A DNA stretch of 64,000 nucleotides from contig JAAVTG010000112.1 in the NCBI GenBank assembly GCA_011947345.1, forward strand, positions 62,001 through 126,000, read 5' to 3'. The position numbers and the translations under genes are program-made. This DNA is from Phytophthora quininea. Lineage: Eukaryota > Oomycota > Peronosporomycetes > Peronosporales > Peronosporaceae. The notes below the pieces were generated by a model. It had not been told where the DNA came from, searched no databases, and saw only the letters and a program-made list of their open reading frames with translations. This document shows, piece after piece, positions 23,001-34,500 of this stretch (positions are counted from its first letter, which is position 1; the number at the start of each line of letters is the position of its first letter).

Positions 23001-24640
23001 AGTACAGACTCACAAGTTCCTCCAACGCAAGTAGCAGTTTCTCACACATTCCAAGCAGGTATTTCGTGTGGAGTTGTGGTGAAGCTGAATGGAAAGGCAC
23101 CAGTAGTGGGTCGACCAAGATTGAACCGTGAAGCACGGCGTAACGCTGCGTGTGGAGCGTTAAAAGAGTATAATCGAGGCATGCGTTTGCGTGGGCTGCT
23201 CCGAGACAAAGATGTGTGCGACATTGTGGTTTGTCTAGAGGAGATCATGCCAAACCTAGCTGAAGTACGGTCTTACTTACATACGCATCAAGTCAGATTT
23301 CACAGCAAGTCCTGCTCGTTCACATGGTCTGTCGACCCGTCTTTTGTTGCGGATATCATTCGCTTCCGGCTACCAGAAGCCACGGTGGATGAGATGCTTG
23401 AGCGTCTGAAAAACACGAAGAAAACGCTTAACGATGGTAAGCCGGTTCGCGAGGAGATTGCAATTGACGGGGAAGGCGACGTCCATGCAGATAATGTGGT
23501 CGTAGCGTTGGATAAAGCTGGAACTTTTGAACGAGAACAAATCGAAGCTATGAAATGGCTGTGGAACCTGCAGAAAATATGTGATGGTGGAATCCGGTGT
23601 TGCACCTGGCTTCTTAACGAGGTTCAACAGCAAGTGGAATGCACGGAAGCGGTAACTCTTGTAGAGAACATTCTGAAAGCAAAGTGGCCCTATGCCGATG
23701 TTCCTGGACTGTCGACAGCAAAATACTGTGATCTTTACCGCTTTCGAAGTGGTACGTGGTTGAGCGACGCGTCGATACAAGCGTTCGCGTGCTATCTACA
23801 GGAGCGCTTCAAGAACAATTCATGCGTTGTCGTGGCAAGCGTGAGCGAAAGTGCTGCCGTGGATGAAGCTACTTTCTCGGTGGAAACCTTTGTGAAAATC
23901 GGAGAGGCGATACAAACCAATGACTACGTATTCATACCGGTCAATTTCGACCAGACACACTGGGTTTGCGTTGTCGTGGCTAGAGTTACGAAGCAAATTA
24001 TCGTCTACGACAGCTTGAACACGAGGAAGACTATGAAAGTGCTCAAGAGTATCGCTACGGAACTAAACAGTGACGTTCTTGATGGAAGGTACAAACTAAC
24101 TACTGAGAGGACGCCACGCCAAAATGACGGGAACAGTTGCGGTATCTTTGTGTGTCTTCAGTTTTGGCGTCGCGTCGCGACCAAGGTGCATGACGACTTC
24201 TCATCAGCAGGCATCACTGAGCTTCGTTGGAAAATGCTACAGTCAGTCTTCAGCATGGAGATTGAGGAAGCGTAGGGTCATCGATCAGTGACGTGAGGGT
24301 TAACTTCTAATACATGGCCAATACCTATCACATACCTGTTGTAGCTCTCTAGCATACCTGGACATCACACACTAATCTGATTGGGCACGATCTCGTAAAA
24401 ATGCTTTTGTTCATGCCGCCAACCACTTCCTCTCGTCACTTCGGATTTTGTCGTTGTACTGCGCATATGGATATTCCAGGTATACCAACTGGACAATACC
24501 TGTTTTGGTAAGATAAATATAAATTACCGCACCTTTTGTGCAGTAAAATCATACCTGGAACATACCTGCCAGCAGAACTGGAAAATACGTGTTTTGTGGT
24601 AAACCTAACCCTCCAAAATACCTGGTCGGGTAAGGCGTCC
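20038..24640 (+). mobile_element. Autonomous MULE (Mutator-like) DNA transposon with Ulp1 protease
   Basis: A 4.6-kb element bounded by imperfect terminal inverted repeats (20038-20075 and 24603-24640). In the core of the TIR, CCGACCAGGTATT is shared exactly, then GGGTTAGGT after three mismatch-tolerant bases; over positions 12-38 of the TIR I count 25 of 27 matches. The 9-bp target duplication AATTGGAAA flanks it. One plus-strand gene inside encodes transposase, SWIM finger and a C48 cysteine protease. A CAGGTAT motif is scattered through the TIRs, introns and 3' region. The element sits between the PAN gene and the three-module TEE-W gene. Confidence 0.85.
20204..24275 (+). CDS. MULE transposase fused to a SWIM zinc finger and a C-terminal Ulp1 protease
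   Basis: Starts at ATG 20204 (MARTQNTAHIKQR). An Arg/Glu-rich N-terminus is followed by a FAR1-like DNA-binding region (YICTHGWRERER, RRAGCPFQF, YRHNHAI), then the transposase core with VVQMDCTHKTN (first catalytic Asp), the second Asp in IVIVDKDMREV and HVIKWLHDVV, then NNRVESFF. The SWIM finger reads CDCEFSQTMKLPCRH. Introns: 21226-21290, 21490-21557 and 22522-22612, all GT-AG. The last exon (22613-24275) ends in a Ulp1-type C48 protease with His in THWVCVVV, Asp in VYDSL, Gln in PRQNDGNSCGIF and the catalytic Cys. Ulp1-carrying MULEs are known from plants. Frame breaks near 20415, 21800 and at the T run 22085-22090 are single-base losses in homopolymers. Confidence 0.82.
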
Positions 24641-24649
24641 AATTGGAAA
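24641..24649 (+). repeat. Target-site duplication, right copy (AATTGGAAA)
   Basis: Exact match to 20029-20037, placed symmetrically outside the right TIR. Confidence 0.75.
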
Positions 24650-24903
24650 GCTGTCTTGGCGATACTGTCCATGTTGGTATTCGCTCGACGTCGCCAACAA
24701 TTGACGGCAGAGCAAACTCATGTCGAAAACACAGCTGCAAGAGCCCATTGAGTTAACTTCATCTTCAGTTAACCAAATTCACCACTGCTCAGTAGGAGCA
24801 GTATTCTCCATCAGCATAAGAATGGATTTGAACCTCTTTTCTTTGATTCCATTGGCTGGCTTGAGCTCGTGCCTGTGCTCGAAGCCTCATACTTTCCTGT
24901 CGT

Positions 24904-27900
24904 TCAGCCAATTCTTTCGTGATTCTGGGGTGTTGACAAGCATAATTAAAAAATTAGTTGGTTTGAACAAAGCTCGAGGTCCACAAGAAACTTACGCTAG
25001 CAGTTTCGCGGGTAATTTCGGGGTACTTCTCGCTAAATGCCGTAAATTTCTTCAGCAAGTGGCACCAGAGTTTTGGTCCTGGAAGTGATTTTGTCCCGGC
25101 AAAAGTCGCCATCCACACAGCAAGAGTATTTCCCACTTCACGAAAGCGCATCCAGTTCTCAGGGCTTCTCACCAAGCACTTGGAGATGTACATATCAAAA
25201 TTCTTCATCAAACAATCCGATATCGATTGAATAGGGGCATGCACCGTCTTGGGATTGCTAAGCCGCAGTGGATCCTGTTGAAATTGGCGAATACGGTCTT
25301 CTACCTGTCCAAGGCTTGGGGCATCGACGTCTTCGCACACGTATTTTCCATCCAAAAACGCCTCGATCACCTCCAAGCTAATCGTTAAGCGCCTTGCTTC
25401 TTGCGCCAGTGTTGTGCTTATTGAGATGCTGAAAATACTGCGCAGGTCATTCACAAACTGCTTCAACCACGAGTGCTTAATTTTGTGTGGTGACAATTGG
25501 TACAAACACTGAGCAATAGCAACAGTCCCATACCTAAATCTTGCAGCCATGACGCCGTCTTTATCAAACCCTTGGCCGTTCGAAAGAAACCTGTACACAA
25601 TTGAGTTGGCAGCCGTCGCTGTCTTTTCCAAATCGCTTAGCACTTCATCGACGAGCGCGTTGTCGCGTGTTGGCGTTCTTTCCATTATTACGTGCCCTGC
25701 CTTCTTAGCATCGTCAGAATATTTTATCAAAACGAGACCCACTTGATTCAGCTCCAATGACTGCCGAGTTCTCTTCGTTGGGAGTCTGTCATTTTCAGCA
25801 TCTCGACTTCTCTTCTTGCCACATATCGGATCAAGTGCACACAAGGTGCTGGAGGAATTTTTGCCGCAACTCGCTCCGTCAAGTCCGTTGGACGTATTTT
25901 CTATTCTTTTCTCCTGGTGGGATTGAACACCCTGAATCGATTGAGTTTGGGTAAGATTATCCATTTCCCTGTACAATCAACCACGTTAGTGTTACTTCCG
26001 AACTCTTCCGTGGAAATATCTCTTTACTTACAGCAGAAGCTGATCAAGGATTCGATTTGGAAATTTTGAAGTGAATCCACGCAGAATCGGTAAAGCCTGC
26101 GAAACCTTCTTCACAGTTGTCGGATTGGCCAACTTTATCGATTTTGCTAAGCTTCCGCAAATCGTGATTAGATGGTGCCATTGTTCCTCATTTCGTGGTG
26201 TAGCATCGGGTAATGCTTGCGTCTTCGCATATTCCATACAATCGAGCTGTAGTTTTTCAACGAGCCGTTGTAGAATATTTTGGAACTTAGCAGAGTCGGA
26301 TTCGTTGCTCTCCTCTAGCGTCTGGATTATTTTCACGTCATTCAGCATATCAAGCAAGTAATCTGGAAAATTTGCAGCACAATATTGTTGTAGCTGCAGA
26401 CAACTCTTGCGAACGAGCGTAAGTAGTTGGTGGAGATCTGATGTACTCGTTCTTTTGAGAATGGCGTGAAGTGCTCCCACCAATCGTTCGAGCCACAGTC
26501 GGCTGTTATACTTCGCCTCGTGGCGCGTGATAACCGATGTCATACGAGCAATCGAGTCGCTGAATGTTATCGCTTTCTGTCGTGGGCAATTTCCACACTG
26601 AATTGAACGTCGGAAATTGTTGATGGCATCACATGCTTTGCGTTTCATCCCAATAATTCGCAGCCGCAACTCTTTGTCGTCACTTGTTGCTGCTGTAACC
26701 TCCACGGGAATTCCTTTCAAAGCTGCATCAGTTTCTTGTGTGTCAGCTGTACTGTGCCGTTGCCTGTCCTCTTGAGGTTTGAGATTTCCACTATCTAATT
26801 GCTTTTCGTTGCACCTGGAGTTCGCCGCTGTATGCATCGTTTCGCTCTCTCCAGAGACCTGATTGTCTCCACCTTCACCAGTCTGGCATACTTCCAAGCT
26901 TGCCTGTTGAGTAACATCAGTGACAATAGTTACCACTTGTTCACATCCTGATCTTTGGTGTTGCTGTTGCGTATCTTCCTTGGCAGTCTCGATTTCCTCG
27001 TCAGCCTTTTCAAGCAGCTCTGTAGCCACCCCATGGACTTGTTTCAGGTTGCTACATTCAGGTATTCCGTTACGAGGTATATTCCTACACCACATCAAAA
27101 CCAAACTCGTCAGTTTCCGCGTCTGTAGACACACGACATGGATTCCCAACCACTTACGCCAAAAGTTGCTCAGGGATGCGACCTGGGAACCTCTCATCGA
27201 ATTCCCGCAGAACCAATGATACCTGCAAAAACTTCCTCACAATTGCCGGCTTGGCCAGCTTTATCCAAGTAGTTAATCGTTCGCAAACCATGGTAAACCG
27301 GTCCCATTGCTCCTCAGTCCGTGGAATGGCCTTGATCGCCGTCTGCTTGTTCGTATAGTCCACGCAATCCCGCCGGAGCTCATCAACTAGACGTTGTAGA
27401 GTATTTTGACACCTCGTTGAGGCGAATTTGTTATTCTGCTCGAACCACTCGATCCATTGTACATTGTTCAGCATATCTGGCAAATAGTCTGGATACTCTA
27501 CAGCGCAGTACTGCTCCAGATTTAAGCAGCTCTGTTGAACTACGGCGTGTTCTTGTACCAGCGCTTCTGTGCTCATATTTTTAAGAATGGAATCAAGCGC
27601 CTCGACGAATCGTTCAATCCAGCGTCTACTGTTATACTCCGCGTCGTGATCCATGATAACCGACGTCATTCGTTTAATCACGACGCTGAATGCCTTCGCC
27701 CTCTCTTGCGAAGAGGTTCCAGACCGAAGTGCGAGGCGAAAGTCCTTTACCGCACGACATGCTTCGTTTTTGACTTCGTTCAGGCGAAGTCGCAATTCGT
27801 TGTCGATACAAGATTTTTGTTTTCGCCCGTAGCGATCGCAGGCGCCATATTATTAGTGCCGATCAAAACTGCAGTGCCTGGTTGGTCATTTGAAATGCAC

Positions 27901-28571
27901 TGTCGTTCGACTCCAAAGACGCTCGAGATTTGGTCAGTCGCGATGCTCGCATCTTGCCCCTCTGCAGCTTCATTTACTGTACTTCCAAAGTGCATTGCTT
28001 CGCTATTTTGTGCAATGTTGTCATGCTCATCAGCGTCGCAAATATCTTGGTCGTCTTCCTCATCATCCAGTAATATCAACACTTGTTGAGGCTGACCAAT
28101 TTCAGGAACAAAAATTCCAACTTGTCCCCCTGCTGACTGCTCTAGCATTTCTTCTTTAAATTTCTTTTCTGGTAGAATAGCCGTCGTTTGTGTTTCATTC
28201 TCAATTCCAGAAGCTCTACAGAAAGTCTCCACAGTGACCGCAGGTTCGTTCATTTCTCCATCAGAATTGTTGTGGTCGCCATCAAAGAGAAAAGCGTCTT
28301 CAAATTCGTCCTCTGTCTCCGTTTCCTCGCCATCTGAAAGTGGCTCAGTCACAGTCTTGCTCTTGGCGAAGGTTAATATCTCGGTGGTCGTGATCTGCAG
28401 TTCACTTTGCGCGCGTTCGATACTGGCCACCAGTGTCTCTATTTCAGTGCGCTCTGTCCCTTCGTCCCAGTACCTCGGGTCTTGCAGCCGCTTCAGATGC
28501 AGCTTTACGGCCATGTCCGCTTGCCATAGTTGCTGCTCCACGTCGCGCAGACTCATCACCAGCGTCGCCAT
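24904..28571 (-). CDS. Three-module TEE-W family protein, four exons
   Basis: Starts at ATG 28571 (MATLVMSLRDVEQQLWQ). Exon 1 (to 27158) holds a coiled N-terminus, the acidic DGEETETEDEFED stretch, a long low-complexity acidic spacer and module 1, ending TEEQWDRFTMVCERLTTW and FPGRIPEQLL. Intron 27157-27085. Exon 2 (27084-26032) holds another charged spacer and module 2 (NEEQWHHL; FPNRILDQLL), clearly a tandem duplicate of module 1 (both contain MTSVI and YNSR-W). Intron 26031-25969. Exon 3 (25968-24996) has an NLS-like KKRSRDAENDRLPTKRTR and a third, different module ending ENWMRFREVGNTLAVW. Intron 24995-24925. Exon 4 (24924-24904) adds NHERIG. One frame break near 27820 is a one-A loss. Probably nuclear; function unknown. 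Confidence 0.78.
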
Positions 28572-28711
28572 CGAAGGCAGCAATTCCCACCAACAACTTG
28601 TTGCCAACAGCAAGTATGGCCATCTGTCAGAAGAAGAATTTCTGTATTTAGGGGTGCCAAATCGAAAAAAATGAAATCCGGAAGTTAAACAGCGCAAGTA
28701 TTTTTATCCCG
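28572..28711. promoter_or_regulatory. 140-bp divergent promoter region between a TEE-W and an LRR-5TM gene
   Basis: Start codons at 28571 (minus) and 28712 (plus) face away from each other with only 140 bp between them. The regulatory role is inferred from this geometry; no specific factor site is recognised. Confidence 0.45.
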
Positions 28712-30900
28712 ATGGCCCGACGTGTTTCACCCGCCGACGACATGGTCGATTCCCCAGCCGATTATTTATCCTTGTCATTGTGCAGCTTCGCTTTCTGGTG
28801 GCTCCTCATCCTTGCTATCCATCTCATTACCGGAGTATACAATGCAGCTTTCGCCAAGTTCTACTGGGACTTCAACGATACCTTCCTGAGCTATACACTC
28901 GAGAGTTACACCATCGGGATGCCTCGCGACAAATTCGACACCATTGCCTACGTTCATATACCGCTAGCAGTTGTTCACGGGGTGAGCGCTTTGTTGATGA
29001 TTCTGGGGTCGGTTTGGAAGCGAACGCTGGTCTTCTCTCCATGGCCAGGTGATACAACTTCTGGTAAACCAACGCGCGAAACTAAAGCTGTTGTGAGTTC
29101 CACTGCCAGACCGCGGACCAATTCAGTGGTATTGACTCGATTCACTACCGTAATTCTAACGATCTATCGACGTCTCGTCGACCGGCACGGTATCCTTGGC
29201 GTGAGTGGGAAGCATTTCCATGAAATTCTCATCGGTCGGGAGCTTCTCGAGACAACTGCACAAACCATCCAAGCCATCCGGATGAGTAAGTTCCTGCCAC
29301 GTGCATTGCTCAACAGATTTTACGTGGTGCTGTTGATCGTTAATTGTTGGTCGTCAGTCTTCATTTACTCTCGGTGGTTTTGGAGTAACGATGCCTGTCG
29401 CCGGTTCGCTTCCATTGTGTGTGACTGTATTTTAGATCTGATGTCTGTCGTAGGTGTTTCGGTGATGATCGTCGCTAGCTACGTCGACCAGTACAATACT
29501 GCTATGAAAGGCTTCACCTTCGATCTGCTAAGTGACGATGAATGGGTCGCTCAGATGCTCAATGAAGCGCAAATGGTGGTCGTGGTTTCCTGGTTCGACT
29601 TAATGGGTCGAATCCTTTACTCGCTTGGACTCGTTACTACTACCTCCGCAATGAAGGACCTGCTGCAATATAACCCAAAATCCAACCGAGTAGCACAAGC
29701 AAAAACTTCAGTAACTTTCAACAAACTTGCTGCTGTAGGTTCATCTACAGATGATGCTGTTGATTGGAAAGATAGCAAGGTTAACCACAAATCTCGCCAC
29801 GAGAAATCATCGGCTAATATTCGCAGGAGACATGTCCTAATCCATGGCGTGCATGTCGTATTCGCCTTGTGGGGAATTGTAATCTTGGCACTGCACGCTC
29901 AGGCATCTACGAAAGTACCATTAGTGGAATGCAACCCAAAAGTGCATCCGATGGCTGCAGCATTGCCGTCCTGCTTTAAAGTCAATTTTGACTGCCACAC
30001 TCTCGGTATATCTGGGACGTTTGAAAATGTTCGCGTCGAGTGGCGGAAGTTCGATCAAAGCACAACTAAAACACTGCAGTTCCTGCACTGTCCAAACCTC
30101 CAACTTCCGGAAACCATACAAGGGTTTGCCAGGCTTAAAGAAATCCGAATGTACAACTCAACCATTGCAGATTGGGGAGCTGAGGCTGCTATAACAAATT
30201 CTCATCACCCAGGATTGACGAGTATTTCGATTGTCCGAGTCAATATGACGGATGGTGATCTTCCTCTCGGTCTACAGGCATCCGATTTTCCATTGCTCCT
30301 CAACCAGATATATTTCTGCGAGACTGATCTGTTTACACTGCCGGATTATATCGACACGAGATGGCATTTCGGATCAAATATTTACATCGAAAACAGCAAT
30401 TTGACCGTCGTCCCGTCAGCATTGATACGGCTACAACCATCCTACCTGACATTAGCAGGCAATCCAATGACCGAGTTTCCACCAGAACTCTTTGAAAGCG
30501 GGTATACGCAATACCTCATCCTCGGTCGTACGGGAGTTTCTGAGCTGCCAGAAGTGGTGCTGGACCCGCCGTCAGGCCCAATGATGATCGATTTCGCTAA
30601 CACTAAAATCTCCTTCTTTTGGTCGTGGATCGATCCACTTGTCGAGGGCATGATTGACATTGCCCCACTGCTGATCGCTGGCGGATCTACATATTGCTTG
30701 GAGAGAGAAATGATCATGAGCGGTGAAGCCACCAATTTCAGCGCTGTCTTCCAATCAGAGCAGTCATCGTTGCTGATGAACGCATCGAAAGAAAATTGGG
30801 ATTTCTGCGACTGGCTGTGGATTGCACTCCACCACAATGGACCACACAATTTCCCCTTCAATCCTGGGATACCATGTATGGCCTTCAGTCGTCAAGGTGA
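28712..30900 (+). CDS. LRR-5TM family membrane protein, best preserved copy
   Basis: Starts at ATG 28712 (MARRVSPADDMV). One frame runs almost to the end, which lets the layout be read directly. TM1 residues 24-46, TM2 78-102, conserved GRELLETTAQTIQAIRMS 176-192, TM3 203-223, TM4 233-257, a hydrophobic stretch 284-310 that may or may not cross, basic RRRH 371-374, and TM5 378-397. The ectodomain starts near residue 400 with Cys at VECNPK and PSCFK, then sequons (YNSTI, VNMTD, SNLT) and LRR-like lines (LNQIYFCETDLFTLPDYID; LTLAGNPMTEFPPELF). With five passes and N-inside topology the LRR part faces out. The family C-terminus is lost by a shift at the T run 30802-30804; adding one T gives DCTPPQW and a stop at 30898-30900 instead of 30934. 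Confidence 0.85.
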
Positions 30901-31080
30901 TCTATGCGTCAAAATGATGACTCTATTGCAATAAAGAATTTCCTGTCAACCAATTCTGGTAGCGTGTATATACTTCGAAGTATACCGCCGCGGTCTTCCT
31001 CGTGATATATGGACAATACAGTATTTCAACCGGCCACGGAATGGTCCAGCCTCTTCAACTCGCTTCCACTTCCCGAGCCG

Positions 31081-31194
31081 ATTATTTATCCTTGTCATTG
31101 TGCAGCTTCGCTTTCTGGTGGCTCCTCATCCTTGCTATCCATCTCATTACCGAATTATACAATGCAGCTTTCGCCAAGTTCTACTGGGACTTCT
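31081..31194 (+). repeat. Fragment duplicated from the LRR-5TM gene at 28712
   Basis: About 114 bp are nearly identical to 28768-28880, the TM1-coding start of the neighbouring gene. It carries TATACAATGCAGCTTTCGCC and TACTGGGACTTC. The fragment ends abruptly at about 31194, where reverse-oriented TEE-W sequence begins. Confidence 0.8.
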
Positions 31195-31405
31195 GTCTCC
31201 GTATCGTCACTGTCGACTGCGCCTCCATCCGATACAATTGACTGGGCAAACGTCAGCATCTCGGTCGAAGTGTGGAGATCGCTCTGTCCACCAGCGTCTG
31301 CACTTGGTCTTCCTTCTCCTTGCGAGTATCCTTCTGTTGCAATAGCTTCAGATGCAGCCGCACCGCCATCTCCGCCTCCGTGAGCTGCTGCTCTACATCA
31401 TTCAT
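31195..31405 (-). pseudogene. TEE-W N-terminal fragment joined to the LRR-5TM fragment
   Basis: From ATG 31405 the minus strand reads MNDVEQQLTEAEMAVRLHLK, then a frame break, then EMLTFAQS and DSDDTETE. This matches the N-terminus of the 24904-28571 protein (SLRDVEQQLWQADMAVKLHLK, then EILTFAKS, then GEETETEDE). At the acidic motif the sequence switches into antisense LRR-5TM DNA. No module body is present. Confidence 0.7.
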
Positions 31406-31591
31406 CGTTCAAAAAAAAACTTCGAGCAGTCGGCATCACTGCGCAATACAACAAACACGTTCTCTATATCAAACTGTACCCATTATTGAAATGACTGCTC
31501 GGTCAGTTACTTTCACTATCCAACGAACGATCATTTCAGTTCAGTCAAAGTTTGATAAAAGGAACTCGACGTTGCGTCAGCTTCAATCAAG

Positions 31592-34500
31592 ATGCAGGTG
31601 GAGGAAGACCCGAGCAGCCAATTCGTGGACTTCACGAACGCCACCGACTCGGAGCAGTTCGTGTCGGACGTGGAGCAGGCGCTGATCGCCTGGCAGCTGT
31701 CGGGCAAGGGCCACGCGTCGCTGGAGACGCTGCCGCGGTCGCATACGAAGGAGCCAGGTACCTGGACCCGAGAATTGCGGTTCCTGCCGCCCGGACAGAG
31801 CGACCCCAAGACCTACACGCTATCTCTGTTTGTAGCTAATCATGCAGAGATAAAGCTACCGACTAGAGAGGAAGCTACGACTGTCAGAGCCTCCTACAAG
31901 CAGAAGAAATGGCAGGAAGGGCTGGAACATTTCACTCCGACGATGCTGTCGGTAGCGGACGGCAACAGAGACTTCCACTGGGGGTGGAGACTCAAGAAGA
32001 GACTGAAAAGGAGACCTTTGAAGCAGAAGGAACCTACTACACTGCGGTAGTTCCCGACGAAGCAGCCTTTAGCAAGAAGACAGTGTTCCAGAATGTGCAG
32101 AAGTGGTTCGGCGTGGACGAGTTTTTATTTCTTAGCAGATCGTCCCCGCATAAGAACGAGCAGCAACCTGAGCAGCCGTCAAGAAGAAGCAATGACGTGG
32201 TTAGTGAAGTTATAGTGGAAGATGGTGGAGAGGAACAGGAGAAAAGTCAAGCGAAGGAGTCAAGTACAAGTACTGATGCAGACAATGAGTTGGAGGAGGA
32301 TGAAGATGCAATGGCAGATGTCCAAGTGGATCAAAACGAGGCTGGTATGCTGCTTTCAGCGCTAACAATGGCGTTGAGCAATTGCAACTGTACCATTCCA
32401 GCGTTCGTTCCAGTATTTGAGCCATCACGAGGCACGTGGATCGGCTCCGCCGTCCCTGGGGCCACTGGCAATGTATCCATCTCGTTCGACACGGACTCGG
32501 TCCCTGAACTCAATCCTAATCAGAGCTGTATTAGTGGTCTGCTCGATTTTTCAAGCTCAAGCTGCAATTGCCGCCGCATGTCGAAGAGATATGTCGTGTT
32601 GAAGCGGACGAATCCGGGGACCTTGGTATTGGTATGATGGTGTCGGCTTCATTTGGTTATACGTGGAATCGGGCAGATGATCCGAGGGAAGCAGTCTCAC
32701 CAGAGAACCCTCTAGCCTGGCGAACGATCAAGTCGCAGCTGCCTGCACGAGAACACCATTTCGTAGAGCAGATCACAGCAAAACTCTTCGATGAGAAACA
32801 TTCAGCTCCATTGGTTGGATCATCCACTTCTCCTTTGGAAGGAATGGATCTTTCAGTTAGTTGGCCGAAGCTGCGTGAGGGGACATATGTTGACAACGTA
32901 GTGCATTCAACACTTGACCCCAGCTCTGCTCCTGAATGGATGTTGAACGTACGCTTTCAAGATCTCCACTCGGACAACCACCGTAAACCGAACTTGCCTC
33001 TAAGCAAGCAGATCGCAAACCTCGTCCAAGTTTACTCAAATTCCAGAGAACTGAATAAGGACATTCTTGTTTCGGAATTGGCACCACCAATGCCGTCGGC
33101 TTCATCACCACCCAAGCCACAAGCAGTTCGTACAAGTGCAAGCTCAAATGATTCTGCCGAACAGGCCGCGCCGCAATCTTCATCAAATATCCCTGAATCG
33201 ATTCCTGCTGCAAGGGCGGCTGTGGTGTTAGGAAATGCGATCTCGAGTTTGGTATCCGTCGCCACATGGAAGGGCTCTGACGTTGAGGATATTCGACGAA
33301 TTGTTACTGAATTGTTTGGAGATGACGATGATGATGACAAAAGGACAGTGGAGACACTTCACTCTCTACGCTAGCGACATTACCAAGCCCCGTACAGCAT
33401 GGTGCACCATTGGGGGAGCTGGTATCTATCCTGGCCACCAGAATGGGACAGCTCCGTACGTTCTAGCCACGCGCTGCCTTTCTTATTGGGGCGGAACTAA
33501 CATTCTTGATTGTGCTGCTTGACCTGTAGACGGAATTAACTCCATGTCTTTGCTGTGGGTCGAGTTTGTAAAGGCGCTGCGAGATCGATGGTTTCAACAG
33601 CAACTCCTGCCTTTTATGGTGCGACAACTTCGTTTTTGCATATCGTTTGCTGACATTTCGTTCGTTTGTAGAGCACAAGAACTGAAGACGGTGGTGCTGA
33701 TCATAACACAAGCTCGCATTCGCTGGACACAATGTTTCTTCTGGATTCTGACGCCATGCAGCTCCCACCACCAGATTTTCGACACTGTCTTTTGCATCAG
33801 AAGCTTCAGCTTTTAAATTGTTGCATACTCAGGTAAGTCACATCCTTGCTGTGGCTTATCCTGTTTTATTTGTTTTTCATCATTAATTGTAATGACTTTT
33901 ACAGACAGGCACAAATGCTGAAGCCTTCGGAACCACCAAAATCTACATCGCCAAGGGAAACTGATGACTATAGTGGGGAGAGAGAGTAGCCAGAGCGATG
34001 ACGAATTCTTCGACTCGGTAGAGCAACAAGACACGACACCTCTACCATCCCCGTCACGAGAGACAAAGGCAGCCGAAGGTGTTCTTCGTGAGATTCCAGG
34101 AGCTGTCTGCGTGCAAACGAATGAACCGTTGATGGAGCCTGTGACCCAGACTGCGGTACCAATGACGGAGGACGTTGCTAAGCAGCAACAAGATCTATTG
34201 ACGCGCCTGGGTGTGAGCGTCGAGTCCGACAAACTTCGTCAACAGATCCAGAGCACGTCTCTCATCTCTGACATGCAGTCGTTCAAGGCCGCCAACCCGA
34301 GCGCATGTCTTGCCGATTTCATCCGCTGGTATTCGCCGAAAGACTGGATCCGGTTTGACTCTCCAGTTGACCCATTACAGACTGGATTGCCTGCTGAAGG
34401 TCGTGGTGTGTGGTGGTTTGAACAGTACGGCATGTTGTCAGAACGCATGCGTTTTGGTAAGGGGCATGAGCACCTCTGGCAGCAAATGTGGGAATCAAGC

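Noticed and set aside
30966..30984. A short perfect palindrome around atacttcgaagtat after the 28712 gene
   Set aside because: Too short and isolated to support a regulatory or structural claim.
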